Positions 54,169 through 63,538 of a stretch of DNA of 64,000 bases are shown here, in pieces. The translations under genes and the position numbers were made by a program. The DNA is from Neptunomonas concharum (GTDB lineage: Bacteria; Pseudomonadota; Gammaproteobacteria; Pseudomonadales; Balneatricaceae), in assembly GCF_008630635.1 (NCBI RefSeq), contig NZ_CP043869.1, positions 744,001 through 808,000 of the forward strand, written 5' to 3'. The notes below the pieces were generated by a model. It searched no databases. It was not told where the DNA came from and was given only the letters and a program-made list of their open reading frames with translations. Position 1 is the first letter of the stretch. Each line of letters opens with the position of its first letter.

Positions 54169-56013
54169 TTATTCGTCCAAGAAGCTGCGTAAGTGATCGG
54201 AGCGGCTCGGATGGCGCAGTTTTCTTAACGCTTTAGCTTCGATTTGACGAATACGTTCACGCGTTACATCGAACTGCTTGCCGACCTCCTCAAGGGTGTG
54301 GTCGGTGTTCATATCGATACCAAAACGCATGCGCAGTACTTTGGCTTCTCTGGCAGTTAAGCCTGCGAGTACTTCGCGCGTTGCTTCACATAGTCCTTCG
54401 CCTGTTGCTGAGTCCACAGGGGAGGTGTGATTAGAATCTTCGATGAAATCCCCAAGGCTTGAGTCTTCATCATCACCAATGGGTGTCTCCATGGAGATAG
54501 GTTCTTTGGCGATTTTGAGTACCTTACGAATTTTGTCCTCAGGCATCTCCATGCGTTCGGCAAGTTCTTCCGGTAAAGGTTCACGCCCCATCTCCTGAAG
54601 CATCTGTCGTGAGATGCGATTCAGCTTGTTGATGGTTTCAATCATATGTACCGGTATACGAATGGTACGAGCCTGATCGGCAATAGAGCGTGTAATCGCT
54701 TGTCGGATCCACCATGTTGCGTAAGTAGAAAACTTATAGCCACGGCGATATTCAAATTTATCCACGGCTTTCATCAGGCCTATATTGCCTTCCTGAATGA
54801 GGTCGAGGAACTGTAAGCCGCGATTAGTGTATTTCTTGGCAATAGAGATAACCAAACGTAGGTTGGCTTCTACCATCTCTTTTTTGGCGCGACGGGCGCG
54901 AGCTTCGCCAATAGACATGCGGCGGTTAACATCTTTAATTTCCGCCAGTTCTATTTGGGCATCTCCCTCGATTTGGATTAGCTTTCTTTGCGCTCTTTGT
55001 AGGTCTGGTAGGTTGACGCTTATAGAACGAGCATAGCTTTCACCAGAGTCGGCAAGTTCTTGGAACCAGTTGGTATTGGTTTCGTTGCCTGGGAATGCTT
55101 TGATAAAATCTGCGCGGGGCATTTTGCAGCGTTGCACGCAGATACGCATAATAGTGCGCTCTTGTTGGCGTGTTCTATCAATGAAGTCTCTGACGCGTGC
55201 TACGAGGATGTCGTAGTAGCGAGGCGTTAGTTTGACAGGGGAGAAAGCTTCGCATAGCTCTTCAAGGGCTATCGAGAACGCTTTGCTCTGGCGCCCTTCT
55301 TTTTCTTGAAGGCTGTAGAGGTGAGCTAGTTTTTCTCTGATATCAGTGAAGCGCAGGCGTGCCTCTTCGGGATCAGGGCCGCGATCGCCATCCTCTTCGT
55401 CATCTGTGCTGTCATCGTCATCATCGTCGTCGTCACTATCGCTGTCATCATCTTCGACAATGGCGTTAGGTTCAATAATGACAGCTTCTTCTATCGGGCT
55501 GTCGGGATCTATGTAGCCACTAAAGATATCGCTAAGGCGACCTTCTTCCTGTAGGACTGTATCGTATGCATCAAGCACAAATTCGACAGAGCCTGGGAAG
55601 CTGGCTAACGCAGACATAACTTCGCGAATGCCTTCTTCGATGCGTTTGGCAATTTCGATTTCGCCCTCGCGCGTAAGCAGCTCAACCGTGCCCATTTCGC
55701 GCATGTACATACGAACAGGGTCGGTTGTTCTGCCTGCATCGGACTCTACAGCGGCCAGTGCGGCAACGGCTTCTTCATCGGCTTCTTCAGCAGAGTCGCC
55801 TTCAGTCATTAAAAGCGTTTCGGCATCAGGAGCTTCTTCAGACACGGAGATACCCATGTCATTAATCATGCGGATGATGTCTTCCACCTGATCGGGATCG
55901 GCGATATCTTCCGGAAGGTGGTCGTTGACCTCGGCGTATGTTAGATAACCCTGTTCTTTGCCGCGGGCGATCAGTTCTTTTAGACGAGATTGCTGCTGAG
56001 AGGTACCTGACAT
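54169..56013 (-). CDS. rpoD: RNA polymerase primary sigma factor RpoD (sigma-70)
   Basis: The housekeeping sigma factor, 614 residues from ATG 56013 (AGGA 6 bases upstream; a TTG at 56034 is less likely). Region 1.1 is at the N-terminus ([23 protein letters not shown]), 1.2 near [21 protein letters not shown], 2.1-2.4 in [20 protein letters not shown] and [13 protein letters not shown], region 3 next, and 4.2 in [20 protein letters not shown]. The nonconserved region carries an Asp-rich run (about residues 190-215) encoded by GTC/ATC-type triplet repeats on the + strand. It is last in the order rpsU-yqeY-dnaG-rpoD, the macromolecular-synthesis operon. Confidence 0.99.
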   Translation of the reverse strand: MSGTSQQQSRLKELIARGKEQGYLTYAEVNDHLPEDIADPDQVEDIIRMINDMGISVSEEAPDAETLLMTEGDSAEEADEEAVAALAAVESDAGRTTDPVRMYMREMGTVELLTREGEIEIAKRIEEGIREVMSALASFPGSVEFVLDAYDTVLQEEGRLSDIFSGYIDPDSPIEEAVIIEPNAIVEDDDSDSDDDDDDDDSTDDEEDGDRGPDPEEARLRFTDIREKLAHLYSLQEKEGRQSKAFSIALEELCEAFSPVKLTPRYYDILVARVRDFIDRTRQQERTIMRICVQRCKMPRADFIKAFPGNETNTNWFQELADSGESYARSISVNLPDLQRAQRKLIQIEGDAQIELAEIKDVNRRMSIGEARARRAKKEMVEANLRLVISIAKKYTNRGLQFLDLIQEGNIGLMKAVDKFEYRRGYKFSTYATWWIRQAITRSIADQARTIRIPVHMIETINKLNRISRQMLQEMGREPLPEELAERMEMPEDKIRKVLKIAKEPISMETPIGDDEDSSLGDFIEDSNHTSPVDSATGEGLCEATREVLAGLTAREAKVLRMRFGIDMNTDHTLEEVGKQFDVTRERIRQIEAKALRKLRHPSRSDHLRSFLDE

Positions 56014-56181
56014 AGATGTCCTACGATGATGCAATTGTGACGAAAAAGTAAGCGCGACATTATAACGTCGACGCTCGTTTAAAGCTAGCTTATCCCATAC
56101 GGCAAATTACCTATGCCATAGGTTGATATTAACTTTAGTCTAGTTTCGTAGATATGGGGGTAGATTGGGGTAAAACAAGTA

Positions 56182-57978
56182 TTATTTTCTAATCAATAGC
56201 TCAGATAGCAGTTTTTTCTCGTCGTTTGTTAGTGCTGATAAGGGTTTCTTTTGCAGACGAGACAGCTGGCTTTCTTGTAGTCGCTGGGTAAGGCGCTGCC
56301 AGGCTTCGTCGAATAGTTGGTTGGCATCACCATTGAGTACAGGATCTAAGCGGGATATCTCGCTCAGTTGTAGGAGGTGGGTACGCAACTCTGGGTCATC
56401 GTTCCAGTCGATGATGAGTGTGCCAATGGATTGGTTTGGACGATGTTGTAGGTGGGTGAGTAGCTTGCAGAGTAGGTCTGCTTGAGGATCGGATAGCTCC
56501 GCAAGGTCGATAGAGCTTGGTGCTTTTTGAGCTAATTCAGGGTGGTGTAATAAGAGTGATACTAAGTGGCTGCAAAGGGTTGTTGTGTGCTTAATGATAG
56601 TTGCAGGTGTGGGGCGTGACTGCCTAAATGTAGGGCGATGCGGTTCTGCTTTTTCCGTTTCTTCATTTATTTGGCTGGACTGTGTCAGATTGATAGTTGT
56701 ATTAATCTGCTCTAGCGTCAGACCTGTTAGTTCGCAAATTCGGTCTAGCATCATTTGCTGGCGTAAGCTGGTTTGCATGCGTTGGATATTGGGGAGTGCT
56801 TGTGTGCTGAAATTGGCGCGCCCGCCAATACTGCTTAGGTCATGATTCTCGCTGTAATACCGGAAGAAGAACTCAGAGAGCTCTAAGGCTTCTGATAAAT
56901 GCTCTTCGAAAGCTTCTTTTGAGGTTTTCCGAACCAGTGTGTCAGGATCTTCTCCTTCGGGAAGGAAGAGGAAGCGTGCTTCTTGCCCATCTTTGATGAT
57001 GGGGAGTGTTGTTTCCAGCGCCCTTTCGGCAGCTTTTCGTCCTGCTGCATCACCATCAAAACAGAATATGATCTCCGGTACGCTTTTGAATAGGCGCTCT
57101 AGGTGCTGTGCTGATGTGGCTGTGCCGAGTGTGGCGACGGCGTAAGTAATGCCGTATTGAGCGAGGCTGATAACATCCATATAGCCTTCAACAATAAGGA
57201 TACGCTCTAATTTTGGGGTTAGTTTACGAGCCTCGTACAGGCCGTAGAGTTCTCGTCCTTTCTGAAAGGTGTCTGTTTCAGGTGAGTTGAGGTATTTCGG
57301 TTTTTCATCTCCGAGTACGCGCCCCCCAAACGCAATGGTTCTGCCTCGCATATCCCGTATAGGAAACATAATGCGCTCTCTAAAGCGATCATAAAGGCTA
57401 TCTTTTTCTTCGTGCCGGATTAGCATTCCGCTTCTTTCGAGAAGGTCTTTTCGTTCTTCTGAGGTGCCTAGTGCTTTAAGTAGATTGTCCCAGCCAACAG
57501 GGGCAAATCCGATACCAAAGGTTTGTGCAATCTGGCCGCTTAAACCGCGAGATTTTAAATAATCTACCGCAATGTGTTTGGTTGGGTGGCTGCGTAGTTG
57601 GTTTTGGTAGAAGCTGGTTGTTTCATCCAATATATGGTATTGCGCTTTGTGCTCGCTGTGTCTTTGTTCTTGGGCTTCGTCTCGTGGCACATCGACGCCT
57701 ACCAGTTTGGCGACTTCTTCAACTGCTTGGGGAAACTCTAGACGTTCATACTCCATGAGAAAGCCGATAGCGTTTCCGCCGGCACCGCATCCAAAGCAGT
57801 AATAAAACTGTTTATCGGGGCTGACTGAAAAGGAGGGGGACTTCTCTTGGTGGAATGGGCATAGGCCAGAATAGTTTTTGCCAGTCTTCTTGAGTTTTAC
57901 TCTGCCGTCGATGATATCGACAATATTGACGCGTGCGAGTAAATCATCAATAAAGTTCTGTGGTATGCGTCCGGCCAT
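56182..57978 (-). CDS. dnaG: DNA primase
   Basis: DnaG makes RNA primers at the replication fork. The 598-residue product has the N-terminal CHC2 zinc-binding domain (Cys40, His43, Cys61, Cys64 in CPFH and YYCFGCGAGG), the RNA-polymerase/Toprim core (FGGRVLGDEKPKYLNSPET, ILIVEGYMDVISL, CFDGDAAGRKAAERAL with the acidic metal set) and a C-terminal DnaB-interaction domain (LLHHPELAQ to the end). The length is slightly above E. coli (581). It lies between yqeY (33 bases) and rpoD (168 bases). Confidence 0.99.
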   Translation of the reverse strand: MAGRIPQNFIDDLLARVNIVDIIDGRVKLKKTGKNYSGLCPFHQEKSPSFSVSPDKQFYYCFGCGAGGNAIGFLMEYERLEFPQAVEEVAKLVGVDVPRDEAQEQRHSEHKAQYHILDETTSFYQNQLRSHPTKHIAVDYLKSRGLSGQIAQTFGIGFAPVGWDNLLKALGTSEERKDLLERSGMLIRHEEKDSLYDRFRERIMFPIRDMRGRTIAFGGRVLGDEKPKYLNSPETDTFQKGRELYGLYEARKLTPKLERILIVEGYMDVISLAQYGITYAVATLGTATSAQHLERLFKSVPEIIFCFDGDAAGRKAAERALETTLPIIKDGQEARFLFLPEGEDPDTLVRKTSKEAFEEHLSEALELSEFFFRYYSENHDLSSIGGRANFSTQALPNIQRMQTSLRQQMMLDRICELTGLTLEQINTTINLTQSSQINEETEKAEPHRPTFRQSRPTPATIIKHTTTLCSHLVSLLLHHPELAQKAPSSIDLAELSDPQADLLCKLLTHLQHRPNQSIGTLIIDWNDDPELRTHLLQLSEISRLDPVLNGDANQLFDEAWQRLTQRLQESQLSRLQKKPLSALTNDEKKLLSELLIRK

Positions 57979-58011
57979 ATTCTGCTCAATCGGGTGGGAT
58001 TGGACGGAATG

Positions 58012-58461
58012 TTAACCTGTTAAGCTCTCTTTGACGAGTTTAGATACCATTCCCATATCTGCACGCCCTTGTACCTTGGGCTTTAGCTCGGCCATCAGCT
58101 TACCCATATCTTGCATGCCGGTAGCTCCGGAGGTTGCAATGGCTTCCTGAATGGCTTTTTGAATCTCTTCATCGCTTAGCGGTTGCGGCAAGAAAGTTTT
58201 AATCACCTCCAACTCTCGTCGCTCAATGTCCGCCAGATCAGTGCGGTCCGCTGAATCATATTGTGAGATAGAATCACGGCGCTGTTTAGACATTTTGTCT
58301 AGCGTTGCCAGTACTCTTGCATCATCTAGTTCTATGCGTTCGTCAACTTCGATACGCTTAATTTCTGCCAAAATAAGACGAATAGTCCCAAGGCGCTCTT
58401 TTTCTTTAGCGCGCATGGCTTCTTTCATTGCTTCAGTAATCTGCTTTTTGAGTACTGACAT
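58012..58461 (-). CDS. yqeY: GatB/YqeY domain protein
   Basis: A 149-residue stand-alone YqeY protein, related to the tail domain of GatB that contacts tRNA in the amidotransferase. Landmarks are LKKQITEAMKEAMRAKEKERLGTIRLILAEIKR, ERRELEVIKTFLPQPLSDEEI and MGKLMAELKPKVQGRADMGMVSKLVKE near the end. Function in bacteria is unsettled. Its place between rpsU and dnaG is the same as in Pseudomonas, where the operon is rpsU-yqeY-dnaG-rpoD. Confidence 0.96.
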   Translation of the reverse strand: MSVLKKQITEAMKEAMRAKEKERLGTIRLILAEIKRIEVDERIELDDARVLATLDKMSKQRRDSISQYDSADRTDLADIERRELEVIKTFLPQPLSDEEIQKAIQEAIATSGATGMQDMGKLMAELKPKVQGRADMGMVSKLVKESLTG

Positions 58462-58505
58462 TTGGCCTGACCTGTAACTAGAGGATGTTTAATCTCGGTA
58501 TTAAA

Positions 58506-58721
58506 TTAGTACAAACGTACGCGGCGAGAAATATCGCGAGAAACTTTCTTAGCGTGACGTTTTACAGCAGCAGCGGCTTTACGCTTACGAACTGATGTTG
58601 GCTTTTCATAAAATTCGCGCTTACGAACTTCAGCCAATACACCCGCTTTTTCACAAGAACGCTTGAAACGGCGTAGTGCAACATCAAATGGCTCGTTATC
58701 TTTTACTTTTACTGCAGGCAT
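58506..58721 (-). CDS. rpsU: 30S ribosomal protein bS21
   Basis: A 71-residue, strongly basic protein with [20 protein letters not shown], the standard bS21 start, [26 protein letters not shown] and the C-terminal arginines. bS21 helps 30S subunits recognise mRNA leaders. It is the first gene of the macromolecular-synthesis operon and is divergent from tsaD across a 188-base intergenic region in which I see no confident promoter match. Confidence 0.99.
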   Translation of the reverse strand: MPAVKVKDNEPFDVALRRFKRSCEKAGVLAEVRKREFYEKPTSVRKRKAAAAVKRHAKKVSRDISRRVRLY

Positions 58722-58909
58722 GTAATCAACCTAACCTTATTAATTTTAATGAATTTACATAATACTACATCCAGTGAAACTAAAAGCTCCCGGATGAGGG
58801 GCGAAATTTTAAGCCTGAGCCAAGTAATTGTCAAAGTCTAATTCGTGTATTTGTCAGGGATATAAGGGATAATGAGCGCAATTTCGTAAATTGTTTAGAG
58901 AAAGCGTCA

Positions 58910-59938
58910 ATGAAAGTTCTTGGAATCGAAACTTCCTGCGATGAGACGGGTGTGGCTATCTATGACAGTGAGCATGGTCTGTTGGCCGATACGCTCTACA
59001 GTCAGGTGAAAATGCATGCCGAATATGGCGGTGTGGTCCCAGAGTTGGCTTCTCGAGATCATATTCGTAAATTGTTGCCTTTGGTGAGTGAAACTTTAAA
59101 AGAAGCAAACTTAAGTTCTCAAGATATTGATGCAGTTGCCTATACGGCAGGGCCTGGGTTGATTGGTGCGCTTATGGTAGGAGCGTCAACCGGTAGGGCG
59201 ATGGCAATGGCTTGGGGTGTTCCCGCAATCGGTGTGCATCATATGGAAGGGCATCTATTAGCGCCTATGTTGGAAGAGTCCCCCCCTGTTTTTCCTTTTG
59301 TTGCTTTGTTGGTCAGTGGTGGTCACACACAACTTGTGAAAGTAACCGCGATAGGGCAGTACGAGTTGCTGGGGGAATCTCTGGACGATGCGGCTGGTGA
59401 GGCCTTTGATAAAGCGGCTAAAATGATGGGGTTGGATTATCCTGGTGGTCCATTGGTTGCTAAATTGGCAGAACAAGGTGATCGTACGCGATTTCGTTTC
59501 CCGCGACCTATGACAGATAGGCCAGGTCTGGATTTTAGTTTTTCCGGTTTGAAAACCTTCACCCTCAACACCGTTAATGATCATAAAGTGGATGGTGTTT
59601 TAGCTGATCAGACTCGAGCTGATATAGCAGCCGCCTTTGAGGATGCAGTGGTAGAAACGCTAACCATTAAATGTAAACGCGCTTTGCAGCAAACCGGTTT
59701 GAAGCAATTGATTATTGCAGGTGGTGTTAGTGCCAATCAACGTCTTCGAGACCGCTTGGAGTCGATGGTGGCAAAAGAGCACGCAGCACTTTTTTACGCG
59801 CGTCCTAAATTTTGCACAGACAATGGTGCGATGATTGCCTATGCAGGCTGCCAAAGATTGTTGGCGGGGCAGTCGAGTGATTTGGTCATCGAGGCAAAGC
59901 CTCGTTGGGCGATGGATCTGCTTGAGCGGCTTGATTAG
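58910..59938 (+). CDS. tsaD: tRNA N6-threonylcarbamoyladenosine transferase subunit TsaD
   Basis: TsaD moves the threonylcarbamoyl group onto A37 of ANN-decoding tRNAs, with TsaB and TsaE. The 342-residue product opens [19 protein letters not shown]. It has the metal-binding [11 protein letters not shown] (His pair near residues 110-115), [32 protein letters not shown] and [10 protein letters not shown]. The length is normal. It is divergent from rpsU and followed by folB after 26 bases; in Pseudomonas plsY lies between them and it is absent here. Confidence 0.99.
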   Translation: MKVLGIETSCDETGVAIYDSEHGLLADTLYSQVKMHAEYGGVVPELASRDHIRKLLPLVSETLKEANLSSQDIDAVAYTAGPGLIGALMVGASTGRAMAMAWGVPAIGVHHMEGHLLAPMLEESPPVFPFVALLVSGGHTQLVKVTAIGQYELLGESLDDAAGEAFDKAAKMMGLDYPGGPLVAKLAEQGDRTRFRFPRPMTDRPGLDFSFSGLKTFTLNTVNDHKVDGVLADQTRADIAAAFEDAVVETLTIKCKRALQQTGLKQLIIAGGVSANQRLRDRLESMVAKEHAALFYARPKFCTDNGAMIAYAGCQRLLAGQSSDLVIEAKPRWAMDLLERLD

Positions 59939-59964
59939 ATTGTAAGGCAAAATAGGTATTATCA

Positions 59965-60321
59965 GTGGATATTGTTTACATAAAAGCTCTTCAAGTCGAG
60001 ACTGTGATTGGCATCTATGACTGGGAAAGAGAGATTCGCCAGCGTGTGGTGCTTGATCTCGATATGGGGACGGATATTCGTCAAGCTGCATTGACCGAAG
60101 ATATCGAAAGTACACTCAATTATAAGAGTGTCAGTGATCGCTTGGTCGAGTTTGTGTCTGCTAGTGAGTTTCTTTTGGTAGAAACGATGGCAGAAGAGAT
60201 TGCTACTTTAGTGATGCAGGAGTTTTCAGTCCCTTGGTTGCGACTAAAAGTGGGTAAGCCGGATGCGATTGCGACCGCCGAGGATGTGGGTGTTGTGATT
60301 GAAAGAGGTGAGCCTTTCTGA
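59965..60321 (+). CDS. folB: Dihydroneopterin aldolase
   Basis: FolB cleaves 7,8-dihydroneopterin to 6-hydroxymethyl-7,8-dihydropterin in folate synthesis. The 118-residue product starts at GTG 59965 (AGGT 8 bases before) and has VDIVYIKALQVETVIGIYDWERE, VLDLDMGTD, STLNYKSVSDRLVEFV and LVETMAEEIATLVM, all family blocks including the Lys/Glu/Tyr active-site set. The end overlaps the folK start by one base. FolB product is the direct substrate of FolK encoded next. Confidence 0.97.
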   Translation: MDIVYIKALQVETVIGIYDWEREIRQRVVLDLDMGTDIRQAALTEDIESTLNYKSVSDRLVEFVSASEFLLVETMAEEIATLVMQEFSVPWLRLKVGKPDAIATAEDVGVVIERGEPF

Positions 60322-60836
60322 TGGCTCAGGTTTATTTAAGTCTTGGTAGTAATATTAACCGCTACCAACATGTCACGGCGGGTTTGGATGCATTGGAACT
60401 TGTATTCGGCGCGCTAAAAATATCTTCCGTCTATGAAAGTGAAGCCGTTGGCTTTAAAGGGAATCCATTTCTGAATCTTGCGGTGGGTGGTGAAACGGAC
60501 CTGTCTATCGCTGCGCTTTCTACTGTGTTGAAGAAGATTGAAGATAGTAACGGGCGAGTACGAGGTGGTCCTAAGTTTGCCGCTAGGACCTTGGATATTG
60601 ATATTCTTACCTATGATGAGTGCGTCGGTGTTATCTCAGGCGTCCAGTTGCCTCGTGATGAAATTGTTAACAACGCTTTTGTACTTTGGCCGCTGGCTGA
60701 AATAGCGCCTAATGCCCGTCATCCTGTCACAAAAGAAACCTACGCTTCATTGTGGAGTGCTTATGATAAAACTCGTCAAAGCCTCTGGCCTGTGGAGTTT
60801 TTCTGGCAAGGGCGGCTAATATCCCCACGTTCCTAG
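60321..60836 (+). CDS. folK: 2-amino-4-hydroxy-6-hydroxymethyldihydropteridine pyrophosphokinase
   Basis: FolK transfers pyrophosphate from ATP to 6-hydroxymethyl-7,8-dihydropterin. The 171-residue product has VYLSLGSNINRYQHVTAGLDAL at the N-terminus, SSVYESEAVGF, and GPKFAARTLDIDILTYD with the metal-binding DxD, then LPRDEIVNNAFVLWPLAEIAP. The start shares a base with the folB stop. Its stop abuts the stop of the convergent cca gene with no base between. Confidence 0.97.
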   Translation: MAQVYLSLGSNINRYQHVTAGLDALELVFGALKISSVYESEAVGFKGNPFLNLAVGGETDLSIAALSTVLKKIEDSNGRVRGGPKFAARTLDIDILTYDECVGVISGVQLPRDEIVNNAFVLWPLAEIAPNARHPVTKETYASLWSAYDKTRQSLWPVEFFWQGRLISPRS

Positions 60837-61952
60837 CTACGTTGTGCAAAGTGCCAGCTGACGACGTTTAATCTCTTCGCCAATAGCAGCTCCCTTGAAC
60901 CCTGCTTGTATGATGTCGGCAGGCTGAATAGTCTTTAGCTCGGTTTGCAAATTGACATAAAACTGGGTATCGAGTGTTTTGTTTTTGAATGTTTGTGCCA
61001 ATAAGCTGCAGGCTTCCAGTAGTGGGCTTAAGCGTTCAGGTCTTCTGAGCAAGTCTGACTTTAGGTAAACGTTGAGCCTTTCATCCGCAGAAGTATGTGC
61101 CCAATTTAAGAGCTTATCTGTACTGTGCAGGACTTGAAGTGACAGGTCTCTGAATCCGTTAGGGCAGCGGAGGCCTTGGCAAAAGTGTGTTAGTTGCTCG
61201 GCTGGATTGTCTATGGTGGCAAAGCAGAGATACACCAATGCAGCGAAACGAACCGTTGTTGTCGTGTCGGGTGTAAAGTGTGTTTCAAGTTGTTTGGCTT
61301 CGTTCAGTTTTCCCAAAGGGAGTAGTTCTGGGAAAAGCGTTTGGGTTGCATCTGCCTGATTGAGTAATCGAAAGAATGTCAGGGGGGATTGCTCTCCTAT
61401 TGCCCGCTCCGTTTCAGCCCATATGCGCTCGCGAGTTAAGTGAGCTAATTCGTCAGTTGCCGCGATCTGTTGCATGAGTGCCAATGTTTCTGGGGCTACG
61501 CTAAAGCCTAAGTGTGCATAGCGTGCAGCAAATCGTGCGACACGAAGCACCCTGAGAGGGTCTTCGGAAAAAGCAGATGAAACATGCCTCAAAATACGTG
61601 CTTCTAAATCCTTTTGTCCATCAAAGGGATCAACGATGTGGCCGTTTGACGACTGCGCCATGGCGTTGATGGTTAAATCGCGTCTTGATAAGTCCTCTTC
61701 CAGCGTGACATCAGGGCTGGCGTGATATTGAAAGCCTGTATAGCCCTTACCGCTTTTACGCTCTGTTCTTGCTAGCGCATATTCTTCTCCTGTTTCAGGG
61801 TGAATAAATACAGGAAAGTCATTGCCCACTGGTTTGTAACCAAGGCTTATCATCTCGTCAGGCGATGAGCCGACAACGACCCAATCTTTGTCGTACACTG
61901 GGTAGTCCAGTAATTGGTCACGCACTGCGCCGCCGACGAGATAGATCTCCAT
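60837..61952 (-). CDS. cca: CCA-adding enzyme (tRNA nucleotidyltransferase)
   Basis: A class II nucleotidyltransferase that adds or repairs the CCA end of tRNAs. The 371-residue product starts MEIYLVGGAVRDQLLDYPVYDKDWVVVG with the GG and DxD metal motifs. It contains RRDLTINAMAQ and DPFDGQKDLEARILRHVS, DPLRVLRVARFAAR (motif C/D) and the ERIWAETERA neck region. It lacks a clear HD phosphohydrolase domain, being shorter than the E. coli enzyme (about 412). It is 3 bases downstream of glpE, and its stop abuts the convergent folK stop. Confidence 0.97.
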   Translation of the reverse strand: MEIYLVGGAVRDQLLDYPVYDKDWVVVGSSPDEMISLGYKPVGNDFPVFIHPETGEEYALARTERKSGKGYTGFQYHASPDVTLEEDLSRRDLTINAMAQSSNGHIVDPFDGQKDLEARILRHVSSAFSEDPLRVLRVARFAARYAHLGFSVAPETLALMQQIAATDELAHLTRERIWAETERAIGEQSPLTFFRLLNQADATQTLFPELLPLGKLNEAKQLETHFTPDTTTTVRFAALVYLCFATIDNPAEQLTHFCQGLRCPNGFRDLSLQVLHSTDKLLNWAHTSADERLNVYLKSDLLRRPERLSPLLEACSLLAQTFKNKTLDTQFYVNLQTELKTIQPADIIQAGFKGAAIGEEIKRRQLALCTT

Positions 61953-61955
61953 TAG

Positions 61956-62273
61956 CTAGCGCTCGATCTGATTCGGGTAGGTGGCTGACCAGCCTTCAAA
62001 GCCACCATTCAGGCTGCTGACTTTCTCAAACCCTTGGTGAGCTAAAAACTGCGCTGCAGATTGGCTGCTAATACCATGGTAGCAGCAGACAATCAGTGGC
62101 TGCTCAAATTCTGCTTCATTGATGAAGTCCTGCAGATTATCGTTAGAGAGATTGTAAGCGCCAGGTATGTGGCCGTTAGCAAAGCTTTGCGGGTCACGTA
62201 TATCCGCTATGATTGCTCCTTCATGCAGTAAAGTCGCCGCCTCATCTGGGTTGATACAAATATATTGATCCAT
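61956..62273 (-). CDS. glpE: Thiosulfate sulfurtransferase GlpE
   Basis: A single-domain rhodanese of 105 residues. It has IADIRDPQSFANGHIPGAYNL (substrate-binding segment) and the active-site loop IVCCYHGISSQSAAQFL, with catalytic Cys64 and the CYHG start typical of GlpE. It transfers sulfane sulfur from thiosulfate to cyanide or thiols in vitro. It lies between apaH (3 bases) and cca (3 bases), so all three are co-transcribed. This order also occurs in Pseudomonas. Confidence 0.93.
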   Translation of the reverse strand: MDQYICINPDEAATLLHEGAIIADIRDPQSFANGHIPGAYNLSNDNLQDFINEAEFEQPLIVCCYHGISSQSAAQFLAHQGFEKVSSLNGGFEGWSATYPNQIER

Positions 62274-62276
62274 GTA

Positions 62277-63107
62277 CTACTCCATTCTAAACGCTGCTTT
62301 TTGCAAACTCGGGGTTTGGAAGCGTGTAAGGTCATCAAGCCGTAGTGCAGTTAGGGATAAACCCCATACGCATCCTGTATCGATAGCATATACATTGTCT
62401 GCTATGGCGTTGCCTTCCAGCGCTGCCCAATGCCCAAAAACGATACGTTCTTTGAAAGACTTTCTATTTGGGTAAGCAAACCAAGGTAAGTAGCCTGTAG
62501 GTTGGGTTTCAAGGCCGCCTTTAGAGGCGAACTCTAATTCCCCCTTTGGTGTGCAAAAGCGCATTCGGGTTAGGTAATTGGTAATGACACGTAAACGATC
62601 CCACCCCTCTAGATTTTTGTTCCACTTGACGGGTGCATTGCCGTACATGTGCTTGAAAAACTGCGCAGCCAAGGGAGATTTAAGAATCTGTTCTACTTCC
62701 AAAGATCGTTTCTTTGCTTCTTTAATGGACCAAGTTGGGGGGATGCCTGCGTGGACCATTGAAAAGTTAAGGGCGGGGTCCGTATGAAATAAGGGTTGTT
62801 GCTGTAGCCAATGCATTAATGCGTCGCGATCAGGCGCTGCGAGAATATCACTGAGTGTATCGCTTCGTTTAACCGTTGCACCGCCATGGTGCAGTGCCAG
62901 TAAATGTAAGTCGTGGTTGCCCAAGACAGTAACAGCGCGATCTCCTAGTGAATTGATAAAGCGCAAGGTTTCTAATGAGTTTGGCCCACGGTTGACCAAG
63001 TCGCCACATAACCAAAGCTGATCTGAGTCGGAGAACTGGATCAGATCAAGTAGATGTTGTAACTCCTCATAGCAGCCTTGGATGTCGCCAATTGCGTAGG
63101 TGGCCAT
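62277..63107 (-). CDS. apaH: Symmetrical bis(5'-nucleosyl)-tetraphosphatase
   Basis: ApaH hydrolyses Ap4A to two ADP. The 276-residue metallophosphatase has GDIQGCYEELQHLL, LCGDLVNRGPNSLET, VLGNHDLHLLALHHG, MVHAGIPPTW and FGHWAALEG, the five metal-ligand blocks in order. The length matches E. coli (280). It is followed by glpE after 3 bases and preceded by apaG after 33 bases. Confidence 0.98.
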   Translation of the reverse strand: MATYAIGDIQGCYEELQHLLDLIQFSDSDQLWLCGDLVNRGPNSLETLRFINSLGDRAVTVLGNHDLHLLALHHGGATVKRSDTLSDILAAPDRDALMHWLQQQPLFHTDPALNFSMVHAGIPPTWSIKEAKKRSLEVEQILKSPLAAQFFKHMYGNAPVKWNKNLEGWDRLRVITNYLTRMRFCTPKGELEFASKGGLETQPTGYLPWFAYPNRKSFKERIVFGHWAALEGNAIADNVYAIDTGCVWGLSLTALRLDDLTRFQTPSLQKAAFRME

Positions 63108-63140
63108 GTTGCTTGTCAGTCCTGTGGTATTTTTTGAAAC

Positions 63141-63527
63141 CTAGTGAAGCGCATTAGGTTGAGCTAGCGTAAACGCTGGGATGGGCGCATCAAAACGCTC
63201 CCCGCTGGCTGTTTCCATGGTGTAATGACCGTACATACTGCCAACACGGGTCGCAAGTACCGTTCCGCTGGTGTATTGGTAGCTTTCATTGGGTTGTATG
63301 ACCGGCTGTTCACCTACAACACCTTCCCCTTCAATCTCTTGTACGTGTTCGTTGCCATCGGTAACGACCCAGCGTCGGCTAAGCAATTGGACGGGCTGGT
63401 TTAGCTGGTTACTGATGGTGATATCATAGGCAAAGACAAAGCGGTGTGATTCTTGATCCGATTGCTCGGGAAGAAAACGTGTTACCACATCAATTTTGAT
63501 CAAGCGGTTAGGGTCGAGGTGATCCAT
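63141..63527 (-). CDS. apaG: ApaG protein (Co2+/Mg2+ efflux-associated family)
   Basis: A 128-residue ApaG: a fibronectin-III-like fold protein with FVFAYDITISNQLNQPVQLLSRRWVVTDGN, EGEGVVGEQPVIQPNESYQYTSG and GSMYGHYTMETASGERFDAPIPAFTL. Its biochemical role is unclear; it is linked to divalent cation sensitivity. It lies between rsmA and apaH, as in enterobacteria and pseudomonads. Confidence 0.97.
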   Translation of the reverse strand: MDHLDPNRLIKIDVVTRFLPEQSDQESHRFVFAYDITISNQLNQPVQLLSRRWVVTDGNEHVQEIEGEGVVGEQPVIQPNESYQYTSGTVLATRVGSMYGHYTMETASGERFDAPIPAFTLAQPNALH

Positions 63528-63538
63528 AGTTTCTCTTA

